From Acinetobacter sp. Marseille-Q1618 (GTDB taxonomy: Bacteria; Pseudomonadota; Gammaproteobacteria; Pseudomonadales; Moraxellaceae), in assembly GCF_902809855.1 (NCBI RefSeq), contig NZ_CADDWJ010000002.1:620001-684000 (forward strand): a DNA stretch of 64,000 nucleotides, written 5' to 3'. Under the pieces are notes generated by a model, which saw nothing but the letters and a program-made list of their open reading frames with translations, did not search any database and was not told the DNA's origin. The translations under genes were made by a program, and so were the position numbers. Numbering within the stretch: the first letter of the stretch is position 1; every line of letters begins with the position of its first letter. Below are positions 59,813 to 64,000 of the stretch, piece after piece.

Positions 59813-60985
59813 ATGAATCAACAATCATGGCGACCATTTTTAATGGTTAGCCTAGCTTTGTGTATTGGAACAATTGGGACAGCTTTAGCTAGCCCACTTT
59901 ACCCGATCTATCAGCAATTATGGCAACTGCTACCCAGCCATATTACCTATATTTTTGTGGCATATATGTTTGGTTGTTTAACCACTTTACTTTTTCTAGG
60001 ACGTAGCAGTAATAGTTTTGGTTATATTCGCACCTTACAAATCGGTCTATTTTTTGCCATTTTGGGTTTAAGTATTTCTGTTTTTGCCGCTCATGCCTAT
60101 ATCTTAGGTTTAGGTCGTTTTATCATTGGGATTGCATCTGGGTTGATTAGCACCTCGGCAATGTTGGGTTTGATCTATACCATCCCTGACTCACATAAAG
60201 CCTCTGCGGCACAACTGAGCTCAATTATTACAGTCTTAGGTTTTGGTTTAGGTCCATTTATTGGTGGCACAATTGCCCAATTTTCCAAATATCCCTTAGT
60301 CACGCCTTATTTGCCTGTGATCGTTGCTGCAATACTCAGCTTAATCAGTTTATTTAGTTTAAAAACAGTAAATACGGCAAAACAAAAATTTAACATGGCA
60401 CCGCATCTGGAATTACCAGAGCCACAGTTTAAAAAACTATTTTATATCACCAGTTTTAGCGCATTTTGTGCCTTTGGTTCTTTTAGCTTATTTGCCTCGC
60501 TTGCGCCTTCGTTTATTAAAGATGTGATTCCTTGGCATGGTCCAATGATGAGTGGCGCAACCATTGCCAGTATTTTATTGGTGTCTGCTGCTGCACAATT
60601 TATCGTGAAATCTATGCCGATGCATAAAGCATTAAATCTTGGTTTGAGCATGCTCATCATCAGTTATGTGGTTTTAGCTGTCTGTATGCTTATGCATTGG
60701 AGTGTATTATTTTTTGTCAGTGTCATTTTTGTGGGAATGGGGCATGGCATGAGTTTATTGGGTGCTTTTGCTTTGATTCACCACATGACCAAAGTGGAAA
60801 ATCGTGCTGCGGTGGTGTCCACATATTTATTTTTAGCGTACTTAGGAACGATTGTGCCAATCATTGGCGCTGGATATGTGTCTGATCATTTTGGGTTCAC
60901 TACAGGCGTACTTTCCTTTTGTGTAAGTGTCGGCTTACTCTGTATTTATTTATTAATTTCACATTTAAAAATAAAAACATTTTAA
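59813..60985 (+). CDS. MFS transporter, substrate unknown
   Basis: 390 residues and 12 predicted spans. MFS features include IGTIGTALASPLYPIYQQLW in TM1 and GLGRFIIGIASGLISTSAML in TM4. ATG 59813 (MNQQSWRPF) starts a clean first span; the earlier in-frame start at 59777 runs into the terminator. No ribosome site is seen. Downstream terminator is shared with the convergent OB-fold gene. Confidence 0.85.
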   Translation: MNQQSWRPFLMVSLALCIGTIGTALASPLYPIYQQLWQLLPSHITYIFVAYMFGCLTTLLFLGRSSNSFGYIRTLQIGLFFAILGLSISVFAAHAYILGLGRFIIGIASGLISTSAMLGLIYTIPDSHKASAAQLSSIITVLGFGLGPFIGGTIAQFSKYPLVTPYLPVIVAAILSLISLFSLKTVNTAKQKFNMAPHLELPEPQFKKLFYITSFSAFCAFGSFSLFASLAPSFIKDVIPWHGPMMSGATIASILLVSAAAQFIVKSMPMHKALNLGLSMLIISYVVLAVCMLMHWSVLFFVSVIFVGMGHGMSLLGAFALIHHMTKVENRAAVVSTYLFLAYLGTIVPIIGAGYVSDHFGFTTGVLSFCVSVGLLCIYLLISHLKIKTF

Positions 60986-60991
60986 ACAAAT

Positions 60992-61017
60992 AGGTAGGCG
61001 AAATGCCTACCTTGTTA
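60992..61017. terminator. Bidirectional terminator
   Basis: AGGTAGGC-GAAAT-GCCTACCT followed by TTATTTT, between two convergent genes (it overlaps the first bases past the OB-fold gene's stop). Confidence 0.8.
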
Positions 61018-61377
61018 TTTTACAAATTCAACTTTGACCACATCAATATCTGTTGGTTTATAACGATGTGTGTCTACTTCACCTAAGACTTTCACCACAG
61101 TCCCTTGTTTAAGTTGTGCTGCAGATGCGAGTTTTTTATCAATTTCAACGGTAATACTCCCCGTAGCATCTTTTAACTCATAATGTTCGTCTTTGACTTG
61201 GCGCTGAATTGTTCCAGTTAACATGACTGCAGTTTCATCAGCAGTTTGTAATGCTTCGGCAATTGTGATCGGATGCTTTTGTGCAGCATCAATAATGCGT
61301 TGATCATCACTACTTGCCCAAACATTTGCAGTTAATGCCATAACGATGACAGAAAAAAGAAAAGAAGATTTTTTCAT
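61015..61377 (-). CDS. YgiW/YdeI-type periplasmic OB-fold stress protein
   Basis: 120 residues. Signal peptide MKKSSFLFSVIVMALTANVWA, then the bacterial OB-fold domain (AVMLTGTIQRQVKDEHYEL; VEIDKKLASAAQLKQGT; VKVLGEVD). Relatives in E. coli are linked to peroxide and cadmium tolerance. Start ATG 61377. Isolated. Confidence 0.9.
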   Translation of the reverse strand: MKKSSFLFSVIVMALTANVWASSDDQRIIDAAQKHPITIAEALQTADETAVMLTGTIQRQVKDEHYELKDATGSITVEIDKKLASAAQLKQGTVVKVLGEVDTHRYKPTDIDVVKVEFVK

Positions 61378-61501
61378 GTTTGATACTCATCTCTAAATAT
61401 TCGTTCATCAGCTTAAAGTAATCATTTGTCGCTGTAAAATGAGCTTACATAAAACTAAGTTTTGATAAAGAAAGCTGACATTCAGTCAGCTTCCTATAAG
61501 A

Positions 61502-61885
61502 TTAGATCAATTTTGGTTGTAGCTGATCTTTGATGTCTTGGATTTGTTTTCTCAAGTGCGGTTTGACTACTTTTCCATAATAAATCAAATTACGGCTTGC
61601 TAAACTTGCACAATCAGAAGCCTGATTAAACTGTCGACATAATAGATTTAATCGGCTAGATAAATCGAAATTAAGTTCCACTAACGGAAACGTCAACATG
61701 CTAATCCATTGATGAATTTCTTCCTCGATCCAAAGTAATCGTTTAGAAATCTTGATACTTTTTGGAAATAAATCATGTGCCATCAGGATTTTTATTTCTG
61801 AAGTATTCAGCCCGGTTCTTTGTTGCACTTGTTTTTGACAAATCAAAAGTGAATTTGTGTTTTGCTTAGTTTTAGATATCGTCAT
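61502..61885 (-). CDS. AlpA-like (MerR-fold HTH) DNA-binding protein with C-terminal extension
   Basis: 127 residues. The N-terminal ~20-60 (QKQVQQRTGLNTSEIKILM, then FPKSIKISKRLLWIEEEIHQWI) fits the AlpA/excisionase winged helix, where the motif runs 'V...TGLS...I..L...G.FP...KLG.R...W...EI..WI'. The last ~65 residues are not part of that family. Start ATG 61885 has GGAG 9 nt upstream. AlpA proteins are usually parts of prophage or integrative elements; none is seen here, so it may be a remnant or an adopted regulator. Confidence 0.7.
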   Translation of the reverse strand: MTISKTKQNTNSLLICQKQVQQRTGLNTSEIKILMAHDLFPKSIKISKRLLWIEEEIHQWISMLTFPLVELNFDLSSRLNLLCRQFNQASDCASLASRNLIYYGKVVKPHLRKQIQDIKDQLQPKLI

Positions 61886-62725
61886 CTAAACATTCTCCAA
61901 TTATGGAAATGCCTAGACACAAAAATAGAAAAATTAGAATGTTTAAGTTTTTAAACTAAGTTTTATCAGTGGGATAGAGTTTACAGCACTATTCAATACG
62001 TTCAGTAAGACACAAGGAAGCGTATTTGTAAGTAAACAAGATGTTTACTTTAAACCAAAGGTTCACTATAGTTCTACCTATAGACTAATTTTAATTAGTC
62101 ATATAAAACTTGTTTTTAAGCTGTTATACATTTCTAAAGTTCCTTTAGGTTTGTGCCTGTCACGGCGGTTTAAAAGGATTGGCAATAGGAAAGGTCGAAG
62201 ATTCCCAAAGCCACTAGTTCCATAAAGAGGGTCAAGTAAGGTCGAATTTACTTGGCTCTTTATACTCATTGATTGCTTTTGCATTTATACAACTCAATGA
62301 ACTTTCTGCAACTTTACGGTAAAATTTACGGAGCGACAAGCCATCTTAAGAACAAGTGCGTTAAATGTTGTCGAGCACTATCATCAATTCAAACACTTTT
62401 AATAATATTGTTATTCAAATTTGAATGTTTATATTTCAAACTAAAATAAATACTCTTATTTATCCAAGTTTTTGACTTAATTACTAAAAAAATATAGAAA
62501 ATTCTATATAAGTTGTTCACTTTACTGAACATTTTATTCAAAAATGAATAAATTTAGTACGAATTAATAGTGCTGTTATTAACTTAAAAGCTTACAATTA
62601 ATTACAATTTATCTTCTTTAAGTCTAATTGTTACATTAATGAATTACTATTAAAATAAAAAGCATTAAGCTATTAAAATTTAATACTTTTTATTCAAAAT
62701 AATTATGATTTATGTTTTTAAAACA
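61886..62725. other. Long AT-rich gap between AlpA-like gene and mnmE
   Basis: 840 bp. The part nearest mnmE (62350-62700) is mostly A and T without structure. The middle (62140-62300) is less A+T-rich, with a compact segment around GTGCCTGTCACGGCGG and an open 61-codon minus frame that I do not trust. No gene assigned. With the AlpA-like gene it may be residue of a lost element. Confidence 0.5.
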
Positions 62726-64000
62726 TCATTTCCCGATACAAAACGATCCAAAAATCACACCTAACAAATCATCTGCACTAAAGTCACCTGTGATCTCACC
62801 CAAAGCATTTTGCGCCAAACGCAAAGACTCAGCGACCAACTCTCCAGCCTGATACACCACAAGTTGCTCATGTGCCTCTGCCAAATACTGCTGAGTGCGC
62901 TTCATTGCGTCCAAATGACGAGTTCGTGCGATAAAGGCATCTTCTTCAGGTTGAAAGCCTGCATGTGCTGTAATCGCATCTATGAGCGCTTGAACGCCTG
63001 TTTCTTGTTTGGCAGATACTGTGATATGACGAAAACCTTCAAAATCGCTCAATTCAGCAGTTTGATTGGTCAAATCACATTTATTTCCAATCAACATCAA
63101 ACGTTTCGGTTCTAAATGATCAGCAAAATATTCCTGTGCCAAAGCCAAAGGATTTTCTCCTTGACTCAAGTCATAGACCAAAAGCAATAAATCTGCTTGC
63201 TCGATCTCTTTGATAGCACGACGAATACCTTCTTTTTCCACGACATCGCCAGTTTCACGTAAACCTGCGGTATCGGTTAAAGTGATCGGTAAACCATTTA
63301 AAGTAATTTTTTCATGTAAAACATCACGGGTTGTCCCTGCAATGTCGGTCACAATAGCACGCTCAATACCCGCCAAAGCATTCAATAAAGAGGATTTACC
63401 TGCATTCGGCTTACCAGCGATGACCACTTGTAAACCTTCACGCAAGAGTTGCCCCTGACGTGCAGAAGTTTGGACTTCTGTCACCGATGCCTGCACCCCT
63501 TCAAGCAATGCTAAAATTTTGCCATCTGCCAAAAAGTCGATTTCCTCTTCAGGAAAATCAATTGCCGCTTCCACATGCAAACGTAAATGAATCAAGTTTT
63601 GTAAAACAGCATTCACTTTGTTAGAAAATGCACCTTGCAAAGAACGCACCGCAGAGCGCGCAGCGGCTTGTGACGTTGCATCAATCAAATCGGCAATCGC
63701 TTCGGCTTGTACCAAATCCATTTTGCCATTTTCAAAGGCACGCATGGAAAATTCGCCTGCTTTAGCAGCCGTTGCACCAAGTTCCAACAAACGAGCAAGC
63801 AAGGCATTTTGAATGACTGGCCCACCATGTCCTTGTAACTCAACAACATCCTCACCTGTAAATGAGTGCGGATTTGGGAAGCAAATCACCAAGCCTTCAT
63901 CCATGACTTCATTTTTTTCGTCCATAAACTGACGAAAACCTGCAAAACGTGCTTTCGGCAAAGTTTTGCCTGTTAATGCTTCAGCAATGGCATATGCTTT
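62726..64000 (-). CDS. mnmE: tRNA modification GTPase MnmE, 5' end cut by window
   Basis: Works with MnmG (GidA) on the wobble uridine of tRNAs (cmnm5). The C-terminal 425 residues are present; the N-terminus lies beyond base 64000. Visible G motifs are GKPNAGKSSLLNAL (P-loop), the G2 Thr in DIAGTTRDVL, DTAGLRET (G3) and NKCD (G4). It ends in the family's CIGK, whose Cys belongs to the formyl/tetrahydrofolate chemistry. In this group mnmE sits beside yidC and dnaA, hinting the origin region is just beyond the window. Confidence 0.97.
   Translation of the reverse strand, partial: KAYAIAEALTGKTLPKARFAGFRQFMDEKNEVMDEGLVICFPNPHSFTGEDVVELQGHGGPVIQNALLARLLELGATAAKAGEFSMRAFENGKMDLVQAEAIADLIDATSQAAARSAVRSLQGAFSNKVNAVLQNLIHLRLHVEAAIDFPEEEIDFLADGKILALLEGVQASVTEVQTSARQGQLLREGLQVVIAGKPNAGKSSLLNALAGIERAIVTDIAGTTRDVLHEKITLNGLPITLTDTAGLRETGDVVEKEGIRRAIKEIEQADLLLLVYDLSQGENPLALAQEYFADHLEPKRLMLIGNKCDLTNQTAELSDFEGFRHITVSAKQETGVQALIDAITAHAGFQPEEDAFIARTRHLDAMKRTQQYLAEAHEQLVVYQAGELVAESLRLAQNALGEITGDFSADDLLGVIFGSFCIGK

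Noticed and set aside
62099..62284. 61-codon minus-strand frame in the mnmE flank as a gene
   Set aside because: No ribosome site, no known domain; reported only as an unassigned segment.

Overview
The window is about 40% G+C and gammaproteobacterial. Gene content points to Acinetobacter or a close Moraxellaceae relative: an AtaA/TpgA-type adhesin pair, a BlsA-like BLUF photoreceptor, fmt-rsmB, grpE-dnaK, purE-purK, and a right end that runs into mnmE. In this group mnmE lies beside yidC-rnpA-rpmH-dnaA, so the window is probably chromosomal and close to the replication origin. The species cannot be named from the sequence alone.

Left part (1-17 kb): a minus-strand operon encodes a 5385-residue trimeric autotransporter adhesin followed by its periplasmic peptidoglycan-binding partner, which is cut by the window edge. 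The adhesin stalk holds about 11.5 near-identical 843-bp units and about three 708-bp units. 17-27 kb: fmt-rsmB on the plus strand, then an NSS amino-acid importer with its 36-residue small subunit, a DUF1287 protein, an aldehyde dehydrogenase, an outer-membrane barrel, an ankyrin protein and an aromatic-acid-type MFS transporter. Between the barrel and ankyrin genes is a strong candidate for a GacA-activated, CsrA/RsmA-sequestering small RNA. 27-33 kb: one complete rRNA operon on the minus strand (16S, tRNA-Ile, tRNA-Ala, 23S, 5S) with its promoter, processing stems and terminator.

33-44 kb: a periplasmic cyclophilin, an acetoacetate-decarboxylase-like protein, an esterase, two lipoproteins, grpE-dnaK behind a sigma-32-type promoter, two membrane proteins, a matrixin-like protease and an MltB-type lytic transglycosylase. 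The 560-bp gap between the transglycosylase and purK holds three perfect DnaA boxes and a dense array of TTTTAAATTC-like AT-rich repeats, an origin-like architecture. Three ParB-site (parS) matches lie at 18.8, 34.3 and 58.3 kb, on both sides of it. 44-64 kb: purE-purK, mpl, a BLUF protein, small acetyltransferases, a SotB-like exporter, a TerC/Alx protein under a yybP-ykoY (manganese) riboswitch, guanine deaminase and hypoxanthine phosphoribosyltransferase, DsbC, a divergent Co/Ni efflux pair (DmeF and an RcnR-type repressor) with visible operators, an OB-fold stress protein, an AlpA-like regulator, a long AT-rich gap, and mnmE truncated by the window edge.

Most genes are housekeeping. The less ordinary parts are the candidate Rsm RNA, the origin-like DnaA-box region with flanking parS sites, the repeat-expanded adhesin, the two metal-responsive control regions, and an orphan terminator upstream of grpE.
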